This document shows, in pieces, positions 11,047 through 21,485 of a stretch of DNA of 64,000 bases. This stretch comes from Bombyx mori (taxonomy: Eukaryota > Arthropoda > Insecta > Lepidoptera > Bombycidae): NCBI RefSeq assembly GCF_030269925.1, contig NC_085109.1:4402001-4466000 (forward strand), written 5' to 3'. The notes under the pieces are model-generated. The model was not told the DNA's origin. It searched no databases and worked only from the letters and a program-made list of their open reading frames with translations. Numbering within the stretch: position 1 is the first letter of the stretch; every line of letters begins with the position of its first letter. The translations under genes and the position numbers were made by a program.

Positions 11047-12165
11047 ACACGACTGGTTAAAAAGAAACTGTTTATCCAATAAAGTATTTGATTTTGAGAG
11101 AAAATGTTGATTGGAAAATACACTAAAATCACAACATTAACATGCGCTGCCGGTTTAAATTCATGATTCTGCCGTCCTAAATTAGTCTGGTAAAAAAATA
11201 AATGCATTGCAATTGGATGGATGGTTAATCTGTTATATTTCTCGTAACTGTCCAAACAGAACGAAATACGATTAAGTCTTGATTGCTCTAGACGATTTGA
11301 AGCACTTAGATTGACTATTCAGATAATAACAGTAACGTTCACTTAGTTCGCATTGGGGTTAAAAGCTTTAACTCGAGGCTAACGAATTTAGAATGAATTT
11401 TAGAAAACATTATTCTCTTTCGCTCTCTTTGTATTCGTAATATGTTGGACCGAGATAGGTATATATCTAAAATTATGACCACAATTTTCGCTTTTGCTGC
11501 GAACGTTACTCACTTACTTAGCTGCTTGAGATGGCGTAAATTTTGGTCGAGTGGCGGCTGAATTCTCTTCAGAATGCCAGACATTGTCCCGAGTAAGGGA
11601 TAATTGGATTAGAATACATAATGCCTAGACTAATATAAGTTATAGTTCATATGGTTGAGCGAACTTTGAGAAATGCTGTTTGCTTGAAGCTAAATTAATC
11701 AAAATAGATCAATAATAAGGGAATCTTTTCCGAGGAAATTTTTTTACGACACATTTTGTACGGGGTTTGTCAAAGAAATTTGACCATATCAGTATTGATT
11801 TTTATTTAAGTTTAGTTAGTCGATAACATCATATTATTTAAACTAGTATTAAGATTAGATAATTTATCTAGTTTATTAATTGTTAATCAATTTATAAAGT
11901 TTAAAAGACACATTAAGAATATAATTTTTTACTTTCATTTGTTTTATTTCGGCTTAAATGCTTGAAATTTAGTTTGTGATTTAAAACTTAATTACTGGTG
12001 GTTCTTAATCCAGTTTGGCTGGTGCGAAAGTCGCTGTGGCGTAAAGGATCAGACGCCTGACGTACTGATAACGAGTACTACGTACGTAAATATGTACTAA
12101 AGAGATGTTTACGAACTAATTCCACGGTAAGGAGTGACTTAGTGTAATAAAAATTAAATTGAGAT
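11047..12165. other. AT-rich spacer
   Basis: No gene, repeat or splice-flanked exon recognised in this 1.1 kb. Confidence 0.5.
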
Positions 12166-12167
12166 CA

Positions 12168-12295
12168 ATTGAGACAAAGAACTCAAGTCTCAAGGTAGGT
12201 GGCAGCAGTTAATGTTGTGCTGTCGGTGATCTCCGATAACCATTTAATATCTGATGGACCGTAATTTGTTCACCCATTAATTAGCCATTAAGCAG
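12168..12295 (+). repeat. Degenerate Bm1 3' fragment
   Basis: Words of the Bm1 3' half in order but heavily mutated: gtctcaaggtaggtggc, then gataaccatttaatatctga and a diverged end near cacccattaattagccatta. An old SINE remnant, weakly supported. Confidence 0.45.
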
Positions 12296-12398
12296 GCCGA
12301 ATGCAGGCAACATTGAAGGAAGCTAGTGCAAAAACTGGACCAAGGTGGTCACGACCCTCAGTAATGAGGAAACGACAAAGGAGAAGAAGAATTAATGC
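12296..12398 (+). mobile_element. Possible 3' end of an RTE-like LINE
   Basis: Decayed coding words (RWSRPSVMRKRQRRRR in one frame, KVVTTLSNEETTKE in another) ending in gagaagaagaa. This resembles the C-terminal end and short-repeat tail of lepidopteran endonuclease/reverse-transcriptase LINEs. Family assignment rests on remembered similarity only. Confidence 0.35.
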
Positions 12399-12844
12399 AA
12401 TAAAAAAACGCTGGGTCAGTTGAGTGTAAGCAATTATAATTCTCCTTGATATGACCAGCGTCTACATGCATTATGGTACTACTAGTAAATCGCTTTTAGC
12501 TATTCATTTTACAAAGTTTACCTTTGGCTAAACCTTCAAACGTTTGAGTGCTCTTACTTATTACTATCGAATGTTTGGCTCGTATTGGAAGACGATGATT
12601 AATGATCTATCCGACCGTGACGATGCTCAATAGTTAACTAACAGACTAACTAATAAGGTTCAGGTCGAATTCGTGAGTTTCTTTGTGACTACTAATTAAT
12701 TTGTGCACGATCTATCGGAATTAGTTAATACGCTTTTATTTGTTTCTGTTACATTTATTTAAACGAATATATCTTTCAGTCTACCTAATGTTTTAAAGAT
12801 ATTTCCTAATATTTCAGATGACGTTAACGTCTCTCTGCTTTTTT

Positions 12845-12919
12845 TAATTGTTTTTGAATGTAAATTGTGTTTTGGTGTACAATAAAGTGTATTCTCTCTC
12901 TCTCTCTCTCTCTCTCTCA
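12845..12919 (+). repeat. (CT)n microsatellite after a LINE-like tail
   Basis: The stretch ggtgtacaataaagtgtatt is followed by about 13 ct dinucleotides (about 12892-12919). The gtacaataaag plus simple repeat layout resembles other lepidopteran LINE 3' ends; compare 47310-47443. Confidence 0.5.
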
Positions 12920-13452
12920 ATCAGATAGACTGCTTGTTGGCTTCTCTGCTTTCGAAGGATTTTTGTAAAAATAAAACGAATAACGCGATATTAAACAATT
13001 TTGATAAAAGAGCAGAGTAGAGATAATTTGTTGAATGTATTAACATTGGTTCAGTTATTTTAAACGCGTGTACGATAAAATCCCGCGACCCTTATTTCAG
13101 CGGAAGGAAGGGCTGACAAAAGGGGTCGTTTGTTGCCTTTTCGGAATAATTTTATGTATAGCGAAGTTCCTATAAACATCCACTAGTTTTCTTTAGTTAT
13201 CTGTGTTATAATAAAAGTTTCATAAATGAGGCAAAAAGTGAAAAGCTATTTTTAATTTAAATTATGCCTCAAAGACTCCACAGTAATTAGAACATGAATT
13301 GCATAACTGTTTGATTCGTAACATAAACGGTATCTTTAATTGTATAAGTGAATCAATATAACAGTAAGTTAGTTAAGTAAGTCCTTAACAAAAATGATGA
13401 AGTCATGAAGGGCAGTTCGGTAGTTTTCCTTGTCATTGTAATTATACCTTCT

Positions 13453-14266
13453 TTTTTTTCGAACCGCACCTCGAATGAGGCCTGGGGATGCAGATGATGG
13501 GAGCAGGGTTCAAGTAAAATTTTCACCAATTATTCCCCAAACAACTCACAAACAACAACTACCACACAGTGCGTGGGCCAGGGAATGGGTTATACAAGGT
13601 ACTTTGCAAAACCCAGTCGTGGCCAATATTCCACAGGACAGGGCCAAGTACCGACTCCTGTGGAACTTCGCGGTCGACCGGAGAGTTGAGCACCACATAC
13701 GACCGAACTGTGCTAGATAGGACCTGATCAGTTGGCGGCGGACGCGGGAACGCCATGATAGTCGAGCGACTTTGCGATCACTGACCAGGGCTAATTGTTG
13801 AAAATGTTTACATGGCTAAAGTTACAGCTTCGTCAGAGAGTGCACGCACGGGCATGATCGTATCGATGGTAGAGCGGCCCACTCTGAAGTCCTCCTGTTC
13901 CGCCGATGGGTTGGAACCGGGTCGGAATCGGGTCAGGTACCGGACGAATAGGGCGGCGACGACACGCTCCACTAATTTTCGGCCTCGTCAAGCAATACGA
14001 TATGGCAGTGTCCATCCTTGCTTAGTAGAACGAGTCTGCCCGTCTTCCCCTGCGTCGAACACCGTCCGACTGGAAGCAGGCTTCGAAAAGTCACACAAAC
14101 CGATCCGCCAGAACACCGAAAGCTAAATCCCAGACCCGGCCTTGAGCACCGTCAGAGCTGAGGGTCGCGTCGTTCCTCCTCATATTTGACACGGTAGCAC
14201 GAATGTCCGCCCCCGAATTATTCGAAGGGGGCACCTGGGTAGGGAAATCGTCATGGTGATCTAGAA
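13453..14266 (-). pseudogene. Decayed R1-clade LINE reverse transcriptase
   Basis: Reverse-transcriptase words are spread over several minus-strand frames in the correct order. These are KLVERVVAALFVRYLTR, then FRVGRSTIDTIMPVRALSDE (14000-13810), then PWSVIAKSLDYHGVP, then REVPQESVLGPVLWNIGHDW (about 13680-13610). The SVLGP.LWNI.YD form of this RT motif is typical of R1-clade elements, many of which insert in defined targets. Frameshifts and stops make it non-coding, and no rDNA or telomeric target is visible here, so it is either a dispersed relative or a relocated piece. Confidence 0.65.
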
Positions 14267-14271
14267 TTTCG

Positions 14272-14505
14272 CTTTTTTTATTGCTTAGTTTGGTGGACGA
14301 GCTCACAGCCCACCTGAAGTTAAGCGGTTACTAGAGCGCGTAGACACCTACGACGTAAATGCCACCACTCATCTTGAGTTATGAGTTGTAATGTTTAAGT
14401 ACGGCTGCTCCACCCTTCAAACCGAAACGCATTACTACTTCACGACAGAAATAAGCGGAGTAGTGGTGCCTATCCGTGCGGACTCACAAGAGGTCCTACC
14501 ACCAG
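14272..14505 (-). mobile_element. Bm1 SINE, 3' half
   Basis: Oligo-T at 14273 then the Bm1 3' half through to ggtcctaccaccag, with no tRNA-like head. It directly abuts the R1-like fragment on its left. Confidence 0.88.
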
Positions 14506-15727
14506 CTTCTTCCTATTGTACACTTGGGTTTTTACATTAGCTAATTTATTGTTAAAAGACGACACTCTACAAATATACTAAACAGAAGCTAGTTTAATGT
14601 TTTTCATTTTTTCACTTGTGGCTTTCGAAACTAAGCTAAGTCGCAGTTATGCGACATTGTAAAGATTGAGAGGTACTTTGTATATTCAGATATGTTTGTA
14701 TGTACAGGAGGGGTTGGGTCAAGCCTTTCATATCTCACAATCTCATGATTGATTGATCAAGTCACTGAATTCGAGTGTGGTGAAAAAGGATTACTATAAT
14801 AAGTAGAGTTCACATTAGTTACTACTAGTCAAGATTTAGCTTCATTTTATGTGTTACATTTCATTTTTATTTATTAACTGACAATTCTTTTGTAAAAATG
14901 AACTATAAACCTATTTAATCTTTTCTGATGATAACACTGAAATTCGTAAAGAGCTTAGTAGGTCAACAAATAAAAGAATGATTAATAAACAGATTAATTT
15001 AATGAGAGGTTTTTTTTCTTTATCTATTTATACGTAGATAATCCGGGCGTAGCCCCTTAGGCTACCGCCGAGTAAGTACAGAAAAAATCCAGTGTAGATA
15101 CTATACTGTTAATGTTAAAAAAATATGCCAATATGTATAATTTATTAGTATAAATCTTCAAACGTTACGATGAAAGAAACGAATAAATCTAAAAAGGAGG
15201 TCCCAACAAAAGACAAGACGATCTAGAAACACAAGGATAATTTGAAGGGGTACTCAGATTACAGCCAATCATTAGAGGTAATGTTTGTCCAGTCTTAAGA
15301 ACACTTTATTGTGGGTAAAATAACATCTTCATATATTTTGACCTCCGCGTTAAGCGTTCGTAAATAATTTTCTTAGTCATAGGCATAGTCTTAATTCTTA
15401 GACTTTGCAAATGCTGTTAGGTATATTTTTATGATGGTTATAGGTTACCAACAAAGAACTTTGCTTTCAACTTCGTACTTATCTTAATTACTTATATGAA
15501 ACACAAATGCCGAAGATTCACAGTAATTTAAGTATTGAAATGTTTAAAATTTCATGGAAATCAGGTAGGTATTTTGGGAGGCTTAAACGACAGAGGAAAG
15601 ATCTTCCACCGAGCGGGTCATATTTCTCGGTAGACCGACGGTCCTAATGTTGTTGTTCAGAATTTGTATATATGCAAGCTTATCTTGAAAATAACGTTAG
15701 CGAGATTCAGGCATCTCTCAAATATCT
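14506..15727. other. AT-rich spacer with a tiny LINE-tail relic
   Basis: Mostly featureless. At about 15040-15080 ggcgtagccccttaggctac, read on the minus strand, resembles the end of the second Jockey subfamily (compare 40047-40305), but it is too short to be certain. Confidence 0.35.
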
Positions 15728-15800
15728 TGTGTTCTGTGATGGCTACCCGCCACAGTATCACCACCCTTCCTATTTCTGCAGTGAAGCAATATTGCCTGCG
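15728..15800 (+). repeat. Degenerate Bm1 fragment
   Basis: The words tatttctgcagtgaagcaat and gcgaagagtggggctg correspond in order to the middle of the Bm1 3' half. Very short and diverged. Confidence 0.4.
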
Positions 15801-15924
15801 AAGAGTGGGGCTGGTGAGGTTTGAGGAGATGATTTAGCGGTGGGCAGAAGCTTCACTCTATTCCTGTCATTGCTAATGTCATGTGTGACGGTAATTACTC
15901 AAGATCAGTATGCTTAGTGTGAGT

Positions 15925-16321
15925 TTTTAACGTTCTCGATAGCGTAAAAGTTAACTCAAATTTGTACGGAGTTTTTTACTGGTGGTAGGACCTCTTGTGA
16001 GTCCGCACGGGTAGGTACCACCGCCCCACCTATTTCTGCCGTGAAGCAGTAATGCGTTTCGGTTTGAAGGGTGGGGCAGCCGTTGTGACTATACTGAGAC
16101 CTTAGAACTATATCTCAAGGTGTGTGGCGCATTTACGTTGTAGATGTCTATGGGCTCCAGTAACCACTTAACATCAGGTGGGCTGTGAGCTCGTCCACAC
16201 ATCGAAGCAATAAAAAAATAAATAAAAAAGGTTGGAACGTTTGCCTACGTTTGCCGCTAGGAACGCTGTCCCAACTGCATCCGAATTTGAGTTAACTTTT
16301 ACGCTATCGAGAACGTTAAAA
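15925..16321. mobile_element. Miniature inverted-repeat element with 38-bp ends, split by a Bm1
   Basis: The segment 15925-15962 (starting ttttaacgttctcgatagcg) is an exact reverse complement of 16284-16321: 38-bp perfect terminal inverted repeats, with ttaa at the outer edge of both. Removing the Bm1 at 15977-16228 leaves an element of only about 145 bp with no coding capacity, a typical miniature (MITE) or foldback layout. TTAA at both outer edges would suit a piggyBac-like target, but the TIR lacks the usual CCC start, so I leave the superfamily open. Confidence 0.75.
15977..16228 (+). mobile_element. Bm1 SINE, 3' half, nested in the miniature element
   Basis: Starts precisely at actggtggtaggacctcttg and ends in agcaataaaaaaataaataa. 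It lies between the two 38-bp inverted arms, so it inserted after the host element. Confidence 0.93.
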
Positions 16322-16536
16322 TAATCGAACTAAACACACAGGTGGGTTGTATACGCATCTGCTTTTAAAGACAAAACTACAAAAAAATTATCATGTTCCA
16401 GCTGCGACCCAACAGCAATCGCTAAGCATTACGTAACTTCCACTTGTAGCGTTCACACTGTGCGTTAACTAACTGATACCTACATCATGAAAAGCTTTTA
16501 AGCTCACCTCGTAAGTTCAAGTATGTATTCCTATTT

Positions 16537-16645
16537 ATTTATTTTTGCTTACATGGATGACTCTTCGGGTGTTAAGTGGTTATAGGAGGCCATAGACATC
16601 CACAGTGTACCTCCACTCACCTTAAGACATGAGTTCTAATTCGCA
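16537..16645 (-). repeat. Degenerate Bm1 3' fragment
   Basis: Begins tttgcttacatggatga, then gtgttaagtggttataggag, catagacatccacagtgt and cttaagacatgagttcta: an eroded 3' end of Bm1. Confidence 0.6.
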
Positions 16646-17334
16646 GTTTTATAGTATTTAAAATATACTAGGTTTGAGTTATTCAGGTCATTGGTTTCTA
16701 TTTTTAATATTTCACTGTTCGAATTAGCTATTTTAACAGTAATCTTCATTAGTGACAAAATATCTCACCTAGGGATGATTGGGAAGAATAAGTCATCGGG
16801 TTCATCTCTTTAGAGTTTTTTTGATGATTAGTCTCAATATTGATTAGTCAGGTTTAGTGTTTTTTTTAAGTGTGAATACTTTATATCCATGTAATCATTG
16901 AAGCTTTCCATTACGTCAGGTAACAGTTTGAAAAACTCACACAGAGTAAGTATCTTGAATAGATTTCCCCTTACAAAAAAGTTCATCTACCTTCGATATT
17001 GAACAAAAACATACCATCCCAGTTTAATAAATTGAAAAAAAAAAACTGTACAGTCAAATTTTACAACAAAGAGCTCCAAAAACGTATTCAAAAAATCATA
17101 TCTGTTCATAGCAATAAATTATTTGCTTTGTTTCAAATCTCGTAAAAGTACCCGGATACAATTTATGCTTCTGAATGCACGATTTTGTCTGTCTTTGTTG
17201 AACAAGAAACAGGCGAGAGAGCTGTAAGACTAGTTATTTAGGACCATTCGGGTTTGTTTAGACTACGCGCTTAGTTTAAGGGTTAAATTATTTGGACATA
17301 TTTCAGTACGTGTTTGCTGATTTTTGTTTATTTT
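16646..17334. other. AT-rich spacer left of the BEL element
   Basis: Nothing recognisable. Its last five bases, gttta at 17335-17339, form the left target duplication of the BEL/Pao insertion. Confidence 0.5.
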
Positions 17335-17339
17335 GTTTA

Positions 17340-18395
17340 TGTTGGGTACGCAGCACGTCACCCGTGTCGATAAGGCGAGTGACGCCAACCCAGGTTGGAC
17401 GGGTTTATGAATCTTATAAGATTTCTTGAAATCCTATAAGACGCCGGATGCCCGTCTCGTGGCGATTATTCGTGTCGATCTGAAGCAGTCGATGTAGGGT
17501 CCTGAGGTGTACGATATCGTACAAGCTCACTCGAAATTAAAACTCAAAACTTTACTAATTAACGTAAACCGAGCCGACCGATCTGTCAATACAACCGAAT
17601 TCAATAACCGACGATCTTTTCAATGGTCTTCGAGTCTTCAATAAATATCTTCGAGGCGCTGATGTCTTTACTCGTGCTTTTTTTATGTAATCTTCGTTCG
17701 GAGGGTCGGCGGCCGGCGGTTGGCAGGTAGTCGGTCGAGGGTCGGTCGGTAGGTCGGCAGGTAGTCGGTCGAGGGTCGGTCGGTAGGTCGGCAGGTACCT
17801 GACAACGTCGCAGGGTCGCTTAACTACCTCGGAATGTTACCCTACAGAGATCTCGTGTAAAATACGGCTCTCGTCGAGATCATTTTCACTATGATCGGCT
17901 CGGTTTATTCGTTATATCTATTTATTTAATAAATGTATATACTAATGCCTTATACTTAACTATTCTATGTTGTAATCCCTATCGATACATATAACTTATT
18001 CTATGCTTAATCTATATGACGCGCCCGTATAAACAAAATACCCGGTCCTGAACACAGATAAATGCTGTTTGTTACATCGTTTCGGGACGCGGGCCGGGCG
18101 CGTGTTCATTTAAGTTAATATGCTAATCTTAAAACTATCGGGAATAATAAAGCAAAAGTGTATACTATTTATTTCAAAGCAACTTACGTTCTATTCTTAA
18201 TAAAATCTATGTGCACGTTATCAATATCCTTATCTATCTATATGCACTCTATATAATTTATCTATTTGTTATTTATCTATTTGTTATAACTCTATGTCTA
18301 TGTACGTATCTATATAAATCTATTATTCTATTCTATATTCTATTATATTCTTCAACTTATTCTATAATTATGGGGCGACGCCGCTGTCGCCAACA
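17340..18395 (-). repeat. 3' LTR of the BEL/Pao element
   Basis: Identical to the LTR at 23569-24624 as far as I can read. It has an AT-rich half with tctat-type repeats, a GC-rich tandem block at 17722-17797, and an inverted end tgttgg...ccaaca. The integrase frame runs a few codons into it before stopping at 18368. Confidence 0.97.
17722..17797. repeat. 34-bp tandem repeat inside the LTR
   Basis: Two perfect 34-bp units beginning ggcaggtagtcggtcgaggg at 17722 and 17756, then a partial third (ggcaggta). The same array is in the other LTR at about 23951-24026. It could be a promoter or enhancer block, which is inference. Confidence 0.92.
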
Positions 18396-19159
18396 TCCTC
18401 CCCCTCGTGCGTAGCACCGACTCCTTGTCGTGGCGACTCTATGGGCGTGGGCTCGTCGCTCGTTGCAGGCACCAGTAGGATCATCTTGGAGGCAGGTCTC
18501 TTAAGCAAACCGCCGCTCGTTCTGACGTCGACGGTTCGTACACGGTTGTCGGGACCTGGGTAGGTGTGGACAACTTGCCCGCGCGGCCATGTGTTGCGTG
18601 GCAGCGTGGAGTCCACTATGAGGACGGTATCCCCACACTGCAAGTCCTCGCCAGCTGCTCTCCCGTCGATCTTCCTGGGCAGCAGCGTGGGCAGGTATTC
18701 CTTGACCCACCTACTCCAGAAGTGGTCTGCCATACGCTGCGCCACTCTCCATGTCCTTTTGCCGGTCAGGTCTTCGTCTCTGTAGTCGCCGATGCTCGGA
18801 GCTCCGCAGGACCTCCCTATGAGAAAGTGGTTCGGCGTGAGTGCTTCTAACTCCCAACTCTCTTCCCTAGCGACGAGCGGTCGCGAGTTGATGACGTGCT
18901 CTGCCTCCAACAGAAGAGTGTGCAGAACTTCTTCCCTCGGGTGTCTTTCCTTCAGTGTGACCGCCAGCGCGGTCTTCACGGACCGCACCAAGCGTTCCCA
19001 CGCGCCTCCCATATTCGGCGCTCCTGGCGGGATGAACTTCCATTTTATGTTCATCTGAGCGGCCCGTGACACGACGTCTGTTTCCCTCGCGTTCTCGATC
19101 GCCTGCTTGAGCTCCTTGTTAGCGCCGACGAAGTTAGTCCCATTGTCGCTGTAAATGAC
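18368..19159 (-). pseudogene. BEL/Pao integrase, C-terminal part
   Basis: Continues the integrase frame after an in-frame stop at 19160-19162. The second catalytic Asp is in YSDNGTNFVGAN, just after the stop. The third catalytic residue is the Glu in PNMGGAWERLVRSVK. A C-terminal domain of about 200 residues ends in the LTR at 18368. Integrase joins the DNA copy to the host genome. Here the stop separates the first catalytic Asp from the other two, so no whole enzyme can be made. Confidence 0.88.
18396..18406 (-). promoter_or_regulatory. Polypurine tract of the BEL/Pao element
   Basis: On the minus strand gagggggagga lies directly against the 3' LTR, where plus-strand DNA synthesis would be primed. 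Its position and composition are as expected. Confidence 0.85.
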
Positions 19160-20890
19160 TTAGGGCGTTCCTCGCCGGGCGGCCATCCTGCGCAGCGCTA
19201 ACAGCATTGAGTCTGCCGTCAGTGACGCTGCTAGCTCCATGTGAACTGCTCTCGTGGTGAGGCATGTGAACAGCACGCCCCACCTCTTCTCGTGACGTCG
19301 TCCTACAGTCACCGTCATCGGCCCGAAGTAATCGACGGCAGCACAGGTGAACGGCGGCTCTCCATGTCGTAGCCGCTCTATCGGCAGGTTTCCGGTGGGC
19401 GGTAGGCGTGGTGTACTCCGATAGACCTTGCACCACTGGCATCGGACGGCCGTCGCTCGAATGATCGATCTTAGACCTAGGATCCAGTAGCGCTGCCGCA
19501 CCTCGTTCATCACCGTTGCGTGGTTACCGTGCTGGAACGCCTCGTGATAGTGTTTGATCAATAATCTCGCTATCACGTGCTTTCCGTCCAGCACGATCGG
19601 TCGCTTGCAGCCTGCATCTATGTATTGCGCTGCGTCGATACGTCCGCGAAGGCGCAACAGGCCATCTTCGATCACGACGTCGAGCCGTCGCAACTTGGGG
19701 TGACGTTCGGGATCTTTTTCACCGAAGCTCTCTCCTTGGCTGCTTCTCAGTAGGATCTTCTCCGCCTTCTTCAAGTGGGGCGGATCGAGCGGCAGCCACG
19801 CTTCTGTAGGTGCTTCTGGAGTCCTTATCTTCCATGTTGATCGGGGCTGCTTCGCTCGCGTCGTCCTCCACGTGGGATCTTGCTGCTCCAATTGTCTGGA
19901 CACGCAGGCGCTCTCCTTCCGGGGTCGACACAGCTCGATAAATTGGAGGACCCTGGCTGTTGCTCTCAATAACTTGACCCAGCTCGAGAATCTGTGCGGA
20001 TCGGGCGTGGGTCTAGCGTCAGCGGTCCTCGCAGTGGCGACCAGGAAGGCCTCTTTCTCTTCTCCAGACGGTTCTTGCTTGAATGTTCGCGGCTTGGGCC
20101 AGCGCGATTCATCCCACGTCAGGAACTCGGGTCCATTAAACCACCGATGCGTGTGGTCGAAATCCGCCGGCGCCTCCCTAGTTGCGTCGTCTGCTGGGTT
20201 TTGCGAGCCAGGCACCCATCGCCATTCTTGGGGCTTCGTTGACTCTTCTATCTCGGCGAGTCGGTGCGCAACGAAAGGTTTGAACGTGCGTGGGTCGGTC
20301 TTTATCCATGTCAGAACTGTACTGGAGTCAGTCCAGTACGTCCTTCTGCCGACCGCGATGTCCAATTCGTTCGCTATCGCCTGCGCCATCCTTGTCCCCA
20401 GCAGTGCAGCTTGCAGCTCCAGCCTTGGGATAGAGACTGGTCTCAGTGGGGTCACCCTGGCTTTCCCTGCTAGAAGCGTGACGCGGTAGGTGCTCTCGTC
20501 TGTCTTTTGACGCCAATAGACTGTACACGCGTAGGCCTTCTCGCTGGCGTCGGTGAACGTGTGCAGCTCCCCCTCAGTGCTGCAGCACGAGAAGCACCTT
20601 GCTATTCGGAGGCCTTGCAACATGCGAAGGTTCTCCATATAGCGTTTCCACGCCACCTCGTCCTTTTCCAGGATGACATCGTCCCAGTCGATCCCGCTCC
20701 GCCAAATGCTCTGAATGAGCGCTTTCCCTTCTATTAGCACGGGTGATGCCAGCCCCATAGGGTCGAAGGTTGACATTACCGCGCTAGTCACTTCTCGTTT
20801 GGTCGGGGTTCGTGCTTCTACATCCTTTGGGTCTCGAGGATGTGTCCGGAATCCCATCTCGTCCGACTCGTAGAACCACCGCAGGCCCAG
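19160..20890 (-). pseudogene. BEL/Pao RNase H and integrase N-terminal part
   Basis: A long open frame. RNase H residues are visible in FTDASEKAYACTVYW (Asp), ELQAALLGTRMAQ (Glu) and YWTDSSTVLTW (Asp). The integrase HHCC zinc-binding region follows (HYHEAFQHGNHATV, then CQWCKVY), then the first catalytic Asp in AVDYFGPMTV. The frame ends at the TAA at 19160-19162. On its 5' side it is separated from the YMDD region by a frameshift at a run of ten A on the minus strand (plus-strand T run near 20891-20900). It is a polyprotein segment without its own start. Confidence 0.9.
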
Positions 20891-21485
20891 GGTTTTTTTT
20901 TTCCTTTGACCCCAGCTCTATGTCTCCTGGGGTCGCACCACCTGCGAGGCTCGCCAAGACGCCGCGCCTATTCGATGCCCAGCCTCTGAGCTCGAATTTC
21001 GCTCCACGGTGGACGACATCCACTTCGCTGGCTATGGTTATAGCCTCTTCTTCCGTCTCGAAGCTCTGCAGGTAGTCGTCCATGTAGTGGTTTCTTTCTA
21101 TTGCCCGCGCGGCTTCTGGATATTGATATCTGTACTCGTCAGCATTCTTATTTTTCACGAACAACGCCGCGCTCGGTGAACAGGCTGCTCCGAATATGAC
21201 TGACGTCATTCTATACTCTTTGGAGCGGCCTCGCGTCGATCTTCTCTATAGAGGAATCTTGGGCTGTCGCGGTCCACGTCCCTGATCCTTATCTGCAGGA
21301 ACCTCTCCTTGGTGTCCGCGACAACCACGACGAGCCTTTTCCGGAACCGCAACAACGCTTCGAACAGGGATTGTAGGTCCGAGCTTCGAAGCGGCCGTCC
21401 TCGCGTCTCCGACCTCTGTCGTCCTCCTTCTCCAAGATGTCAAACGCCTTCGCCTCCATATCCGTGCTCGGACGCTTGGGTGGGA
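20891..21485 (-). pseudogene. BEL/Pao reverse transcriptase, internally deleted and frameshifted
   Basis: The remnant keeps RT motif A (VVVVADTKERFLQIRIRD, about 21330-21275), the stretch FLYREDRREAAPK, and the polymerase active site in HYMDDYLQSF (about 21090). Upstream, the frame passes from the region DGRFEA straight to LQSLFEALLRF. The fingers part of about 100 residues that normally lies between these words in the family is therefore missing. Additional frameshifts lie near 21490 and 21215. Because the polymerase is incomplete, any copying of this element must have been done by an enzyme from another copy. Confidence 0.82.

Noticed and set aside
18211..18414. Hydrophobic plus-strand frame in the LTR (repeated at 24440)
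   Set aside because: Produced by tctat-type simple repeats in the LTR. It occurs in both LTRs and opposes the element's coding direction.
20891..20900. Programmed frameshift at the A10 run in the BEL pol region
   Set aside because: The element has other plain lesions (deletion, stop, more shifts), and BEL/Pao pol is normally one frame, so a slippage mutation or sequencing error is more likely.
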